NCBI RefSeq assembly: GCF_004339085.1
Contig: NZ_SMFX01000001.1
Coordinates: forward strand, 1-64,000
Length of the DNA: 64,000 nt
Source of the DNA: Thiogranum longum
Lineage (GTDB): Bacteria; Pseudomonadota; Gammaproteobacteria; DSM-19610
Direction of reading: 5' to 3'
In this document: positions 1 through 8,787 of the stretch, in pieces
How the letters are laid out: each line of letters begins with the position of its first letter
Numbering within the stretch: the stretch's first letter is position 1
The notes under the pieces: model-generated
Databases searched by the model: none
What the model was told of the DNA's origin: nothing
The model's input: the letters and a program-made list of their open reading frames with translations, nothing else
Translations under genes and position numbers: made by a program

Positions 1-323
1 AAGTCCTGGAACCACTTGGGACCGAACGGCATTTTCATCGGCATGGCCGGGTTGCCCAGCGGGCTGACCATGGCGTCACTCAGGTCTTTTTTGAGTAGCA
101 GCAGGCCGTAGAAGGTGAAGAAAATCGAGGTATCCCAGCCGAGTGCGGACGAGGTGGAAGCCAGGATAAAGGGAGGGTAAGCCCAGTCCAGTGTACCCTT
201 GGTGGCAATGATCGCCATGGCCGGGGTCCGTGACTCTTCAATTGTCTGCAATTTGGTCGGCAGCAACTCATCCAGTTTTTTGTTCAGCCACTCGTCCATT
301 TGTGCTTCGTTCATATCTGACAT
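1..323 (-). CDS. DsrE2-like sulfur-carrier family protein, partial (C-terminus off the left edge)
   Basis: The frame is open from an ATG at 323 to the window edge, so only the N-terminal 107 residues or so are present. After an acidic N-terminal helix comes a segment reading TPAMAIIATKGTLDWAYPPF, then ILASTSSALGWD, FFTFYGLLLLKKD and PLGNPAMPMKMPFGP. This pattern matches the DsrE2 branch of the DsrE/F family, found in rhd-tusA-dsrE clusters of sulfur oxidisers, where these proteins relay persulfide sulfur in the cytoplasm. The start is supported by a strong AGGAGG ribosome site about 9 bases upstream; a second in-frame ATG lies at 314. The neighbouring rhodanese fits the same pathway. No tusA-like gene lies between the two; it could lie beyond the edge. 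Confidence 0.75.
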   Translation of the reverse strand, partial: MSDMNEAQMDEWLNKKLDELLPTKLQTIEESRTPAMAIIATKGTLDWAYPPFILASTSSALGWDTSIFFTFYGLLLLKKDLSDAMVSPLGNPAMPMKMPFGPKWFQD

Positions 324-369
324 CAGTTATCTCCTCCTAGCCGTTTTTATGCGGATAGTTTTTACTAAA

Positions 370-375
370 ATTATA
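370..375 (-). promoter_or_regulatory. Possible -10 box for the DsrE2-like gene
   Basis: The minus strand reads TATAAT here, about 47 bases upstream of the DsrE2-like start and its strong ribosome site, in a 243-base AT-rich gap after the rhodanese stop. No good -35 box sits at the usual distance, so this is a weak call. Confidence 0.3.
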
Positions 376-566
376 TAAGCGGATGCTGCACCATTGCGAA
401 GCAAGACCGCACCCCAAAACAGGAATTCAGTGCCGCTACCGGCAGATCACGAATAGCAACCTGAACAAATTGGCAGAGGGCTGGCACCCAGCACCCGAGT
501 ATATGAGCGGAGTTTTTCGGGGTCAAACAAATGACTGCAATCGACGACAAAGCCATCAATTATTTT

Positions 567-989
567 TCAGCACTGCTCCCAGGGCAAGCCCTGAAAGCGC
601 CAGCCGCCGGTGGTGCCCCGGTGGTGGTGCTCATCGAGTTCACCCTCAAAACCTTCGGCAATGTTATAGACCCCACAAAATCCTTCTTTAATCAACAGGT
701 TGCCTGCCTCCAGTGAGCGCTTTCCACTGCGACAGATAAGCAGGACAGGTGCGCTTGATTCTACCGTCTCATGACAGATCCCACCGAGCACCAGCTTGCG
801 TATCTCGGTGACAAAATTGGGGTTGAGATTCCAGTCCGGGTAATCGATCCAGGGAATGTGTATAGCGCCAACCGGGTGCCCGACAAACAGAAACTCCATA
901 TCGGAGCGGACATCAATCAGAATACTGCGTGGCTCATCCTGCATCAGGCGCCAGGCTTCCTGCGGTGTCAGTGATGTTACGTCTTCCAT
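567..989 (-). CDS. Single-domain rhodanese-like sulfurtransferase
   Basis: This 140-residue protein is one rhodanese domain: ILIDVRSDMEF at about 23-33, GHPVGAIHIPW at 38-47, and the active-site loop CRSGKRS with the persulfide-carrying Cys at 86. The C-terminal tail is histidine-rich (ELDEHHHRG) and ends in Cys, which is slightly unusual. Length is normal for a stand-alone cytoplasmic rhodanese. It likely moves sulfane sulfur to a carrier such as TusA or DsrE2; that is inferred from its location just upstream, in transcription order, of the DsrE2-like gene. The ATG at 989 is the first good start; the ribosome site is weak. Confidence 0.85.
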   Translation of the reverse strand: MEDVTSLTPQEAWRLMQDEPRSILIDVRSDMEFLFVGHPVGAIHIPWIDYPDWNLNPNFVTEIRKLVLGGICHETVESSAPVLLICRSGKRSLEAGNLLIKEGFCGVYNIAEGFEGELDEHHHRGTTGGWRFQGLPWEQC

Positions 990-1231
990 AGCTTTCGATC
1001 TCTCAATATTTCATTGCTTTTGAAGTATAGCGCTTCCTTAAAACCTATTTATTCAACATAAATACACACAATTTCGGTTAAATATCAAAATAAATAAATA
1101 TTATTTACCACTTAAAGTCATATTTTTCAGAATAATCCAGAAATATACAAATAGAATCATAAAGTGGGTTTTAACCTTAATATTTTAAATTAATACGGTT
1201 ACGTCAATATTTATAACCCTTTCCTGTTCAT
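990..1231. other. AT-rich intergenic spacer
   Basis: This 242-base stretch is strikingly AT-rich compared with its GC-rich surroundings and has no convincing gene. On the minus strand a TATACT-like -10 lies at 1024-1029, about 40 bases from the rhodanese start, and a TTGACG hexamer lies near 1200-1206. It separates the end of the def-to-TPR chain from the sulfur-transfer genes and probably holds the rhodanese promoter. No clear hairpin terminator was seen. Confidence 0.5.
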
Positions 1232-1549
1232 TCACTGTGACTTCTGGATACGCCTCAGAAATACCTTCATCTCCTTCGCGGCCTGTATATCGCCATTTCG
1301 CTCAGCAACTTCAATACCTGTTTGCCAGGCCTGGGCAGCATCTTCACCCCTCCCCGCCTCAGCCAGCACTTTCCCATAAGCTTTCCAGGCGGCCGAATAA
1401 GCAGCATCCTGCTCTACTGCACTCGACAAATGCATGGCGGATGAATCCAGATCGCCTTTTTTATGATACTCAACACCAAGGCTATACCTGAGCAATGCGC
1501 TGTCCCTGCCGGAAGCCAGCATTTTCTCCAGATTATCAATTATACCCAT
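1232..1549 (-). CDS. Small TPR-repeat protein
   Basis: The protein has about 105 residues with tetratricopeptide-like helices: ALLRYSLGVEYHKKGDLDSS, then AAWKAYGKVLAEAGRGEDAA and QTGIEVAERNGDIQAA. There is no signal peptide or membrane segment, so it is likely a cytoplasmic protein-interaction module. I chose the ATG at 1549 because it overlaps the upstream gene by only 10 bases; an in-frame ATG at 1576 would add nine residues. It is the last gene of the minus-strand chain after trkH. Its partner is unknown. Confidence 0.7.
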   Translation of the reverse strand: MGIIDNLEKMLASGRDSALLRYSLGVEYHKKGDLDSSAMHLSSAVEQDAAYSAAWKAYGKVLAEAGRGEDAAQAWQTGIEVAERNGDIQAAKEMKVFLRRIQKSQ

Positions 1550-1749
1550 TGAATCCGCCCCAAGGTTTTCCTCCATTCCGGATTGGCCTTACCTGCCTCG
1601 ACCTTCATTCGCCGTCCCAGTTCGTTCTCGTACCACCCCTGGTGATACTCTTGCGGCTCAATCTCATAGACCCACCAACTGCCATCGGCATCCTGTGCCC
1701 GCCAGTTAGCCCAAGCCGGCAGGTTCAGTTTATCGAATAACAGACTCAT
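1540..1749 (-). CDS. Small conserved-looking protein of unknown function
   Basis: A 69-residue, tryptophan-rich acidic protein beginning MSLLFDKLNLPAWANW, with WWVYEIEPQEYHQGWYENELG in the middle split by no obvious linker, and PEWRKTLGRIQW at the end. The ATG overlaps the trkH stop as ATGA, which supports translational coupling and this start over upstream alternatives. No signal peptide or membrane helix is visible. I do not recognise the family. Its position behind trkH and ahead of the TPR gene suggests a role with one of them, but that is only inference. Confidence 0.65.
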   Translation of the reverse strand: MSLLFDKLNLPAWANWRAQDADGSWWVYEIEPQEYHQGWYENELGRRMKVEAGKANPEWRKTLGRIQWV

Positions 1750-3197
1750 CGCCGCCAGAAGGCCGGAGACAAGAGCACCAGCAGGGTAAAGATTTCCAGA
1801 CGTCCCAGCAGCATCGCCAGTGTCAGCACCCATTTGGCCGTGTTATTGATATCACTATAGTGGAAGCCGACTTCCCCCAAACCGGGGCCCAGATTATTCA
1901 GACATGCCGCTACGGCGGAAAAGGCCGTCACCTGGTCCAGGCCGGTGGCCAGCAAGGCAAGCATCATCAAGGTGAAACAGCCGATATAGGTAGCAAAAAA
2001 TCCCCACACCGCCTCAACAACGCGTTCTGGCATGGCTTTATTTCCCACTTTAACCGGTATTTGGGCGCTGGGATGCACCAGTCTACTGATTTCACGCATT
2101 CCCTGCTTGAAGAGTAGCAGAAAACGAATTACCTTCATCCCACCCCCCGTCGAACCGGCGCAGCCACCGATAAAACTGATGAACAGCAACATCACGGGCA
2201 GGAATCCCGGCCAGTGAAAATACTCTGCTGTGGTAAATCCGGTGGTAGTACCGATTGAAACCACCTGAAAAATACCATGGTGGAGCGCATCGCCAAAGCG
2301 CTCAAAAGTCCCGCTCAGGTAGAGGTAAGAGACCGTCACCGTCGCGGCCAGCCCCAGCACCGCCATATACGCCCGGAACTCTGAATCGCGAAAATAGGCC
2401 AGTGGGTTCAGCGAGCGCCAGGCCACAAAGTGCAGTGAAAAATTGATGCCTGCCAGCAGCATGAATACGACAGCGACCGTTTCAATCGCTGTACTCTGGA
2501 AGTAACCGATGCTCAGATCATGGGTTGAAAACCCGCCAATCGCCACTGTGGAAAAACTGTGCCCGACGGCATCGAAAACGTCCATGCCAGCTACCCAGTA
2601 GGCCAGTGCACAACTGACCGTCAGGGCCAGGTAAATATACCAGAGGGCCTTGGCTGTTTCCGTGATGCGCGGCGTAAGCTTGTTGTCCTTCATCGGGCCA
2701 GGGGTTTCTGCCCGGTATAACTGCATACCACCAATCCCGAGTATGGGCAGCACCGCAACGGCAAGCACGATAATCCCCATACCACCCAGCCACTGCAGTT
2801 CCTGGCGATAGAAAAGGATAGATCGCGGTAATCGGTCAATACCGGTGATTACGGTTGCCCCGGTGGTCGTCAGGCCCGACATGGATTCAAACAGCGCATC
2901 GGTGAAGCTCATGTGCGGATGGTCTGCCAGCGAGAAGGGCAGCGAGCCGACCAGGGCCAGTACCGCCCAGAACAGAGAAACCACTACAAAACCGTCACGC
3001 ACGCGCAACTCGCGGCGCTGGCTGCGTACCGGGAACCAGAACAGGGCGCCACTGACCAGAACACCGCCAAAGGCCATCAGAAACGCGGCCTGGCTACCCT
3101 CCTCCAGCCACAACGCCAATACCAGCGGAGGCAGCATGGTAAGGCTCGCCACCATAAGCAACAGCCCTAGAATTCGCTGAATGGTGCCAAAACTCAT
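1746..3197 (-). CDS. trkH: Trk potassium uptake membrane subunit TrkH
   Basis: A 483-residue polytopic inner-membrane protein with the four pore loops of the Trk/Ktr/HKT fold: GLTTTGATVI, STVAIGGFSTHD, SIGTTTGFTT and NNLGPGLGEVG. The segment FIGGCAGSTGGGMKVIR is also typical of TrkH. Length matches the family. It forms the K+ channel-like dimer gated by cytoplasmic TrkA. It begins 13 bases after trkA and overlaps the next small gene by four bases. Both subunits are therefore made together. Confidence 0.97.
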   Translation of the reverse strand: MSFGTIQRILGLLLMVASLTMLPPLVLALWLEEGSQAAFLMAFGGVLVSGALFWFPVRSQRRELRVRDGFVVVSLFWAVLALVGSLPFSLADHPHMSFTDALFESMSGLTTTGATVITGIDRLPRSILFYRQELQWLGGMGIIVLAVAVLPILGIGGMQLYRAETPGPMKDNKLTPRITETAKALWYIYLALTVSCALAYWVAGMDVFDAVGHSFSTVAIGGFSTHDLSIGYFQSTAIETVAVVFMLLAGINFSLHFVAWRSLNPLAYFRDSEFRAYMAVLGLAATVTVSYLYLSGTFERFGDALHHGIFQVVSIGTTTGFTTAEYFHWPGFLPVMLLFISFIGGCAGSTGGGMKVIRFLLLFKQGMREISRLVHPSAQIPVKVGNKAMPERVVEAVWGFFATYIGCFTLMMLALLATGLDQVTAFSAVAACLNNLGPGLGEVGFHYSDINNTAKWVLTLAMLLGRLEIFTLLVLLSPAFWRR

Positions 3198-3210
3198 GGT
3201 CCGGGCCGCT

Positions 3211-4584
3211 TCAGAAGAACGTAACGCCGACCTGGAACAAGCGTTCGACCTCGGCGATCTTCTGTTTGTCGATCAGAAACAGAATTACGTGATCCTCACT
3301 CTGGATGACTGTGTCATGGTGCGCAATCAATACCTCTTCGCCACGTACCACGGCGCCAATGGTCGCGCCCGGTGGCAGGCGTATCTCTTCCACGGTACGC
3401 CCGACCACGCGTGAATTCTTGCTGTCACCGTGCGCCACAGCCTCGATAGCCTCGGCGGCACCGCGGCGCAATGAGTGCACCACCGCCACATCGCCGCGCC
3501 TGACGTGGGTCAACAGACTACCAATCGTCGCCTGCTGTGGGGACACAGCAATGTCGATGGCGTCACTTTGCACCAGGTCGACATAGGCCGGACGATTGAT
3601 CAGCGACATTACCTTGCGTGCGCCCAGACGCTTGGCAAGCATGGCGGAAAGAATATTGGCTTCCTCATCGTTGGTGAGCGCACAAAAGACATCGGTATTC
3701 TCGATATTCTCTTCGATAAGCAGCTCTTCATCCGCTGCGTCGCCAAGCAGCACAATACTCGACTCCAGCTGCTCGGAACGCAATCTTGCGACTTCCGCAT
3801 TGCATTCGATCAGCTTGACCTGGTAACGACCTTCGATTGCCTCGGCCAGGCGCAAACCAATATTGCCACCACCTGCGATCATCACCCGCTTGACCCGTTT
3901 TCCCAACGTTCGAAGCTCGCTGGTCACAGCACGAATATGCTTGCGTGCAGCGATAAAAAACACCTCGTCATCCGCTTCGATGACAGTATCGCCTTCGGGC
4001 AAGATGGCTGCGCCACGCCTGAAGATCGCAGCCACCCTGGCCTCCACACCGGGCATGTGCTCGCGCAGCTCACACAACTCCTGCCCGACCAGAGGGCCAC
4101 CACGCACGGCACGCACCGCCACCAGCTGTACTCGACCGTCTGCAAAGTCCAGTACCTGCAAGGCTTCCGGCTGTTCGATCAAACGTTCGATATAATCTGT
4201 CACCAGCTGCTCGGGGCTGATGAACACATCGACCGGCAGCGCTTCCTGTGAAAACAGCTTGGGGTGCTTCAGGTATTCCGGTGCACGTACACGGGCTATC
4301 TTGATCGGTGTATGGAACAGTGTGTAGGCCACCTGACAGGCCACCATGTTGGTTTCATCGCTGTTGGTTACAGCGAGAATCATATCCGCATCTTCAGCGC
4401 CGGCACGGGTCAGGATCTCGGGGTGCGAGGCATGACCGGTCACGGTGCGGATATCAATCCGATCCTGCAAGTCCTGAAGAATATCAGGACGGTGGTCAAT
4501 TACGGTAATATCATTGGCTTCACTGGAAAGGTTCTGGGCCACCGAAGACCCGACCTGTCCTGCACCAAGAATGATTATTTTCAT
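3211..4584 (-). CDS. trkA: Trk system NAD-binding regulatory subunit TrkA
   Basis: The 457-residue protein has the duplicated RCK layout of TrkA: an N-terminal Rossmann motif [14 protein letters not shown], an RCK_C half, then a second Rossmann motif [17 protein letters not shown] at about 233 and a second RCK_C half ending near VILFL. It is a peripheral cytoplasmic protein that binds NAD(H) or ATP and gates TrkH. The ATG at 4584 places the first beta strand at residue 2; the longer upstream reading runs into ntrX and is a shadow. It lies 7 bases after ntrX. Confidence 0.97.
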   Translation of the reverse strand: MKIIILGAGQVGSSVAQNLSSEANDITVIDHRPDILQDLQDRIDIRTVTGHASHPEILTRAGAEDADMILAVTNSDETNMVACQVAYTLFHTPIKIARVRAPEYLKHPKLFSQEALPVDVFISPEQLVTDYIERLIEQPEALQVLDFADGRVQLVAVRAVRGGPLVGQELCELREHMPGVEARVAAIFRRGAAILPEGDTVIEADDEVFFIAARKHIRAVTSELRTLGKRVKRVMIAGGGNIGLRLAEAIEGRYQVKLIECNAEVARLRSEQLESSIVLLGDAADEELLIEENIENTDVFCALTNDEEANILSAMLAKRLGARKVMSLINRPAYVDLVQSDAIDIAVSPQQATIGSLLTHVRRGDVAVVHSLRRGAAEAIEAVAHGDSKNSRVVGRTVEEIRLPPGATIGAVVRGEEVLIAHHDTVIQSEDHVILFLIDKQKIAEVERLFQVGVTFF

Positions 4585-4591
4585 AGGCTGA

Positions 4592-5965
4592 TCAGTCGCC
4601 GCCTTTCTTGAAATCGATACCCAGACCGCGCAGTTTGCGGTACAGGTGTGTGCGCTCCATACCCACACGCTTGGCAAGCTTGCCCACACTGCCACCTACT
4701 TCCTGCAGCTGGTGCTCAAGATAAACTTTCTCGAACTGTTCGCGAGCCTCCCGAAGCGGCAGGTCCAGCGGCAGATCCGCACCACCCTCGTCGCTGCTTG
4801 CAGGCGTCCGTTCATGCTGAAGCGCGCCTTCGACTTCCTCGACTTCAATGACCGGACCCTGGCCGAGGATCAGCAGGCGCTGCACGAGGTTTTTCAGCTC
4901 ACGGATATTACCGGGCCAGCCATAATTACGCAGCCGGTTCTGTGCAGCAATGGAGAACTCCCGGTAGGGCAGATTTTCCTGGACCACAAAACGGTCCACG
5001 TAGTAATTGAGTAATTCAGGCACATCCTCGCTGTGCTCGCGCAATGGCGGCACGGTCAGCGGAACCACATTCAAATGGTAATACAGGTCTTCGCGGAAGC
5101 GCCCTGCCTTGACGGCCTCCTCAAGGTCATCCGAAGTCGTCGCGATCACGCGGATATCGACCGGCACCGGTTCTGTGCCGCCCATACGCAGAAAAGAATG
5201 CGTCTGAAACACGCTAAGCAGGCGCGATTGGGTCTGCATATCCATGTCCGAGATATTACCCAGCAACAATGTCCCGCTATTGGCCTGTTCCAGACGGCCA
5301 TAGGTAATATTGTTCCCTTCCTCACTGCCGAACAGCTCTGCAGCTGAATGTTCGGGCGACATGGAGCCAACCGCCACCTCGACAAACGGCTGGTCACGCA
5401 GGTTACTGTGCGCATGGATATAGCGTGCCACGACTTCCTTGCCGGAACCTGGCTCACCACTCACCAGCACCCAGGTATTGTGCTGGGCAATACGCTGCGC
5501 CTGCTGGCGAAGTGACTGCATGACATCGCTCTTGCCGGCCGGTTCTGCGACGGGCAACGCCTGACGTTTGAGACCCTGGTTTTCCTGCTGCAGCTTCTCG
5601 GACTCCAGGGCACGGTTGACCACCAGTAATAACTTGGCCAGCGAAATGGGTTTTTCAATGAAATCATAGGCGCCAAGGCGAGTTGCCTCGACTGCTGTCT
5701 CAACAGTACCGTGACCGGACATAATCACAACGGGACAAGGCAAGCCGCTGCCTTCAGACCATTCGCGCAGCAACGTTATGCCATCCACATCGTCCATCCA
5801 GATATCGAGAAGAATCAGATCAGGGCGACGTTTGCGACGCGCCTGACGAGCCGCCTCTCCACTTTCCGCAATACTGACCTCGAAACCCTCGTCCTCGAGG
5901 ATTTCCTTGACCAGATTACGAATGTCCGGTTCGTCGTCTACCACCAGAATGTGTCCGGAGGACAT
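4592..5965 (-). CDS. ntrX: NtrX-type response regulator with a degenerate AAA+ domain
   Basis: The 457-residue protein has a receiver domain (acidic pair D10/D11, phospho-acceptor D54, K105), an AAA+ module and a Fis-type helix-turn-helix (about 408-455, HTH helix [19 protein letters not shown]). Walker A is intact (GEPGSGKE, 170-177). The sigma-54 contact loop GAFTGA is absent: residues 213-224 read [12 protein letters not shown]. The Walker B acidic pair, usually FLDE, reads LLGN at 234-237. ATP hydrolysis and sigma-54 activation are therefore doubtful, and it may act as a plain DNA-binding regulator. It is the partner of NtrY, encoded 66 bases upstream, for nitrogen or redox signals in related bacteria. 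Confidence 0.9.
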   Translation of the reverse strand: MSSGHILVVDDEPDIRNLVKEILEDEGFEVSIAESGEAARQARRKRRPDLILLDIWMDDVDGITLLREWSEGSGLPCPVVIMSGHGTVETAVEATRLGAYDFIEKPISLAKLLLVVNRALESEKLQQENQGLKRQALPVAEPAGKSDVMQSLRQQAQRIAQHNTWVLVSGEPGSGKEVVARYIHAHSNLRDQPFVEVAVGSMSPEHSAAELFGSEEGNNITYGRLEQANSGTLLLGNISDMDMQTQSRLLSVFQTHSFLRMGGTEPVPVDIRVIATTSDDLEEAVKAGRFREDLYYHLNVVPLTVPPLREHSEDVPELLNYYVDRFVVQENLPYREFSIAAQNRLRNYGWPGNIRELKNLVQRLLILGQGPVIEVEEVEGALQHERTPASSDEGGADLPLDLPLREAREQFEKVYLEHQLQEVGGSVGKLAKRVGMERTHLYRKLRGLGIDFKKGGD

Positions 5966-6031
5966 GTGGATACCTGTTGCTTGCTGGGTTAAGGGAGCCT
6001 TTATACGACATTCATGACCGGACTGTCGACA

Positions 6032-8209
6032 TTACGAGAGTGAGCGCCGTGTTTCGGCATGGAAACGCAGCTCGATACTGGCATGATGCTGCTCGGTATT
6101 CTGTGCACGAATCTGCCCGTTGTGCTCTTCGACAATCTTCTTCACGATAGCCAGCCCGAGGCCGGTTCCACGTGTTTTTGTGGTTACGTAAGGTTCAAAC
6201 AGGCGCTCGAGCACATCATCGGAGAAACCGCTTCCATTGTCCAAGAAACTGACTTCGATAAAGCGATCACCGGATTCCAGCACCCATTTTGAACGTACAG
6301 TGAGCTCCCCGTCGTCCTTGTCACGCACCGCTTCGAGTGCATTTTTAAAAAGATTGTGCAGCAGCTGTCGCATGCGACCCGCGTCGCCACTGATCATGGG
6401 CGAAGGTTCGGCCAGATCCAACTGTATGCGCAGGCTCGAGCCCCGGTACAGCTCTGCAATATCCCGTATCAGTTCGTGCAGATCCAGTGGCTCCAGCTGC
6501 AGCATGGGTGCACGGGCATAGTCACCAAACGCATTGACCATTTTTTTCAGTGTATCGACCTGTTGCACAATGGTTCGCGTGGCGCGGTCCAGAATTTCCG
6601 CCTCTTCCTCATCCATCGACTTCAGGTACTTGTGACGAAGACGTTCTGCCGACAACTGTATCGGCGTGAGCGGGTTCTTGATCTCGTGCGCAAGCCTCCG
6701 CGCCACCTCGCCCCAGGCTGCGTCACGCTGCGCGCGGATAAGGTCCGTCACATCATCAAAGACAATGACTTCACCGCCGGACAGGTCATCGCTGACCGGC
6801 AGCGCGGTACTGCGACACATCAGAACATGACGACCTGCGTTGTCGAACAGCGTGACCTGCTCCTGCCAGTCGAGCTGTTGCGCGGCGTGCCGCTTTGCCA
6901 CCAGCGATAACAATGGCTCGAGGAATTTATGTTCAGCCTGGATTTCCTCCAGCGACTTGCCAAGCTCGCGACTGAGGTCAATGCCCAGAATCTGGCACGC
7001 CGACTCATTTACGGTACGCAACTCTCCGGCACCGTTAATACTCAACACACCTGATGACAGGCTGCCCAGGACGGTTTCCAGGTAGGCGCGCTGACTTTCC
7101 ACTTCCTGCTGGCCACGACGCGTCTGGTCTCTTGCAGCAGCAAGCCGTCGCGTCATGTCATTGAAGGATCTCACCAGAAATCCCAGCTCATCTTCACTGT
7201 CTACCGGCAACCGTTTGCTGTAGTCCCCTTCAGCAACCGCACGCGTCCCTTCAGCGAGAACACCGATAGGCTCCACCATGCGGCGTGCGGAATAGAACGC
7301 CACCCAGACAGCGGACAACAGGCTGAGCACCACCACCAGAGACAGTGTCAACGTATAACTGTACTTGAGCGGTGTCCGCAGGTAGGCCAGCTTGCGGTAA
7401 CGCACGATCTGGTTCTCGACATTGCTGGCCAGTCGCCCCAGGCGCTCCGGAATCGGGTACAGCGCCTGCAACGTAAGCGGCTCTGCTGCACGCTTTGTCG
7501 TAGTCACCGGGACCACAGCCCGCACAAACAACTCATTATCAATCGGGTCGAGGCCTACGTAGGAGCGCCCCGGTGTCAGTGACAACATAGCCTGGTCACT
7601 GGGGCGGCGCGGGATTATGTCAGTGCCCTCGGTACTGCTGGAAGCAACAATGCGCCCGTCCATCCCGAATACCGTCAGTTCAACCGCACCACTGCGCACA
7701 CGCAGATCGTAAAGACCGAAAGGCAATGCCGTGGGAGACATTTCACCCAGCTCGGTAGCCACTTTCTCGGTGAGTTTGAGCAAATCCCCGAGCCGTACAT
7801 CGAGCGCGCCTCGACTCAGCTCCAGCGCATCATCCAGTGCCTGTTCGATCTGCACGTCAAACCATGAATCGATACCCCGCTGCAAAAACTGCAGGGAGAA
7901 GTAATACACTACTGCAATCGGTAACACCGCGAGAATAACAAAGGTAATAACCAGACGTGATGTCAGACGCGCACCAGGGGCGCGGGTACGGTACTGGGAT
8001 ACCAGCCAGAACAGGTTGGTACTGATCAGGCCAATCAACACGACCAGGCCCAGTGCATTCAGCAACAGCAGCCATGAATACATCTGGCCAAAGCGCTCGG
8101 AATTGTGGGTCGCATCACTCATCAGTGACAGGGACACCAGCAGGATGACAAACAACACCAGCATCGGCCAGATGCCGAGACGTGATCGGTTTACGGCAGC
8201 AATGGCCAT
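6032..8209 (-). CDS. ntrY: NtrY-type membrane sensor histidine kinase
   Basis: A protein of about 725 residues with three N-terminal membrane helices (about 15-107), a periplasmic sensor region, a fourth helix near 285-310, a HAMP linker, a PAS domain, a HisKA box RRLAHEIKNPLTP with phospho-His 508, and an HATPase domain (NLFKNALEAV, DNGSGF, GTGLGLAIVKKI). This is the classic NtrY architecture. I chose the ATG at 8209, which overlaps the DUF4390 gene by 19 bases; an ATG at 8236 and a GTG at 8257 are also possible. It would phosphorylate NtrX. Confidence 0.92.
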   Translation of the reverse strand: MAIAAVNRSRLGIWPMLVLFVILLVSLSLMSDATHNSERFGQMYSWLLLLNALGLVVLIGLISTNLFWLVSQYRTRAPGARLTSRLVITFVILAVLPIAVVYYFSLQFLQRGIDSWFDVQIEQALDDALELSRGALDVRLGDLLKLTEKVATELGEMSPTALPFGLYDLRVRSGAVELTVFGMDGRIVASSSTEGTDIIPRRPSDQAMLSLTPGRSYVGLDPIDNELFVRAVVPVTTTKRAAEPLTLQALYPIPERLGRLASNVENQIVRYRKLAYLRTPLKYSYTLTLSLVVVLSLLSAVWVAFYSARRMVEPIGVLAEGTRAVAEGDYSKRLPVDSEDELGFLVRSFNDMTRRLAAARDQTRRGQQEVESQRAYLETVLGSLSSGVLSINGAGELRTVNESACQILGIDLSRELGKSLEEIQAEHKFLEPLLSLVAKRHAAQQLDWQEQVTLFDNAGRHVLMCRSTALPVSDDLSGGEVIVFDDVTDLIRAQRDAAWGEVARRLAHEIKNPLTPIQLSAERLRHKYLKSMDEEEAEILDRATRTIVQQVDTLKKMVNAFGDYARAPMLQLEPLDLHELIRDIAELYRGSSLRIQLDLAEPSPMISGDAGRMRQLLHNLFKNALEAVRDKDDGELTVRSKWVLESGDRFIEVSFLDNGSGFSDDVLERLFEPYVTTKTRGTGLGLAIVKKIVEEHNGQIRAQNTEQHHASIELRFHAETRRSLS

Positions 8210-8787
8210 CGGTGCCAGTCGCCTTGCAGACTCCATTCCGAACCAAGATAGGCCCACACCCGGATCGGGGTGGGTAAAGCTTCTACATCCAGGTCAGTGC
8301 GCATTCTTACCCAGTACTTTCGCCCGGGACGCAGCAGGTTTGCATCGATCAGTGGCAAGTCATATATATTGCCAATAAAGGTCAGGGCATCGTCCAGTGT
8401 GCGAAAACTGTGCTGTGCCCCCGTGCTGAGCACCCTGACCAGATAGGTTTTTGTCAGCGCGTGATACTCGAGTTCATACTTCTGTTCCAGCTGGGCAACC
8501 CGCTCGGGGAATAACCACTCCCGCTCCCGAATAACCTCGATACTCAGCTTCAACACCAGCGGGACGCCATTGTGCAGTGCTTCCTGCAAAGTATCATTGA
8601 GGTTGAGATCAACACGTGCACCAACCCGGTAAACGCCGTCAACCAGCAAGGTGCGGGTATCATGTATCTGTGGGTCGCTGGCATCGACCGGCGTAAACAG
8701 CAGGCAACAGGACAGTAACCACAGCGACAAACGCCAACGATGGCGAGCCTGGCACCTGTCAGCTGTTATTGTTGTTTGCTCTGTCAC
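8191..8787 (-). CDS. DUF4390 exported protein
   Basis: The 198-residue protein starts with a basic stretch and a hydrophobic signal (RLSLWLLSCCLLFTPVDA), with likely cleavage after VDA near residue 37. The rest is a compact beta-rich domain of the DUF4390 type, with LVLKLSIEVIRERE and YHALTKTYLVR. It lies between rsmB and ntrY, its usual place in Gammaproteobacteria. The start is a GTG at 8787 that overlaps the rsmB stop as GTGA; longer readings run into rsmB. Function is unknown; the position suggests a periplasmic link to NtrY sensing. Confidence 0.82.
   Translation of the reverse strand: MTEQTTITADRCQARHRWRLSLWLLSCCLLFTPVDASDPQIHDTRTLLVDGVYRVGARVDLNLNDTLQEALHNGVPLVLKLSIEVIREREWLFPERVAQLEQKYELEYHALTKTYLVRVLSTGAQHSFRTLDDALTFIGNIYDLPLIDANLLRPGRKYWVRMRTDLDVEALPTPIRVWAYLGSEWSLQGDWHRWPLLP

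Noticed and set aside
371-559. Minus-strand 62-codon frame between the rhodanese and DsrE2-like genes, considered as a tusA candidate
   Set aside because: It lacks the TusA CPxP motif and has no ribosome site or recognisable composition.
3475-4251. Plus-strand 258-codon frame opposite trkA
   Set aside because: It lies wholly inside a well-supported gene on the other strand and looks like a mirror frame.
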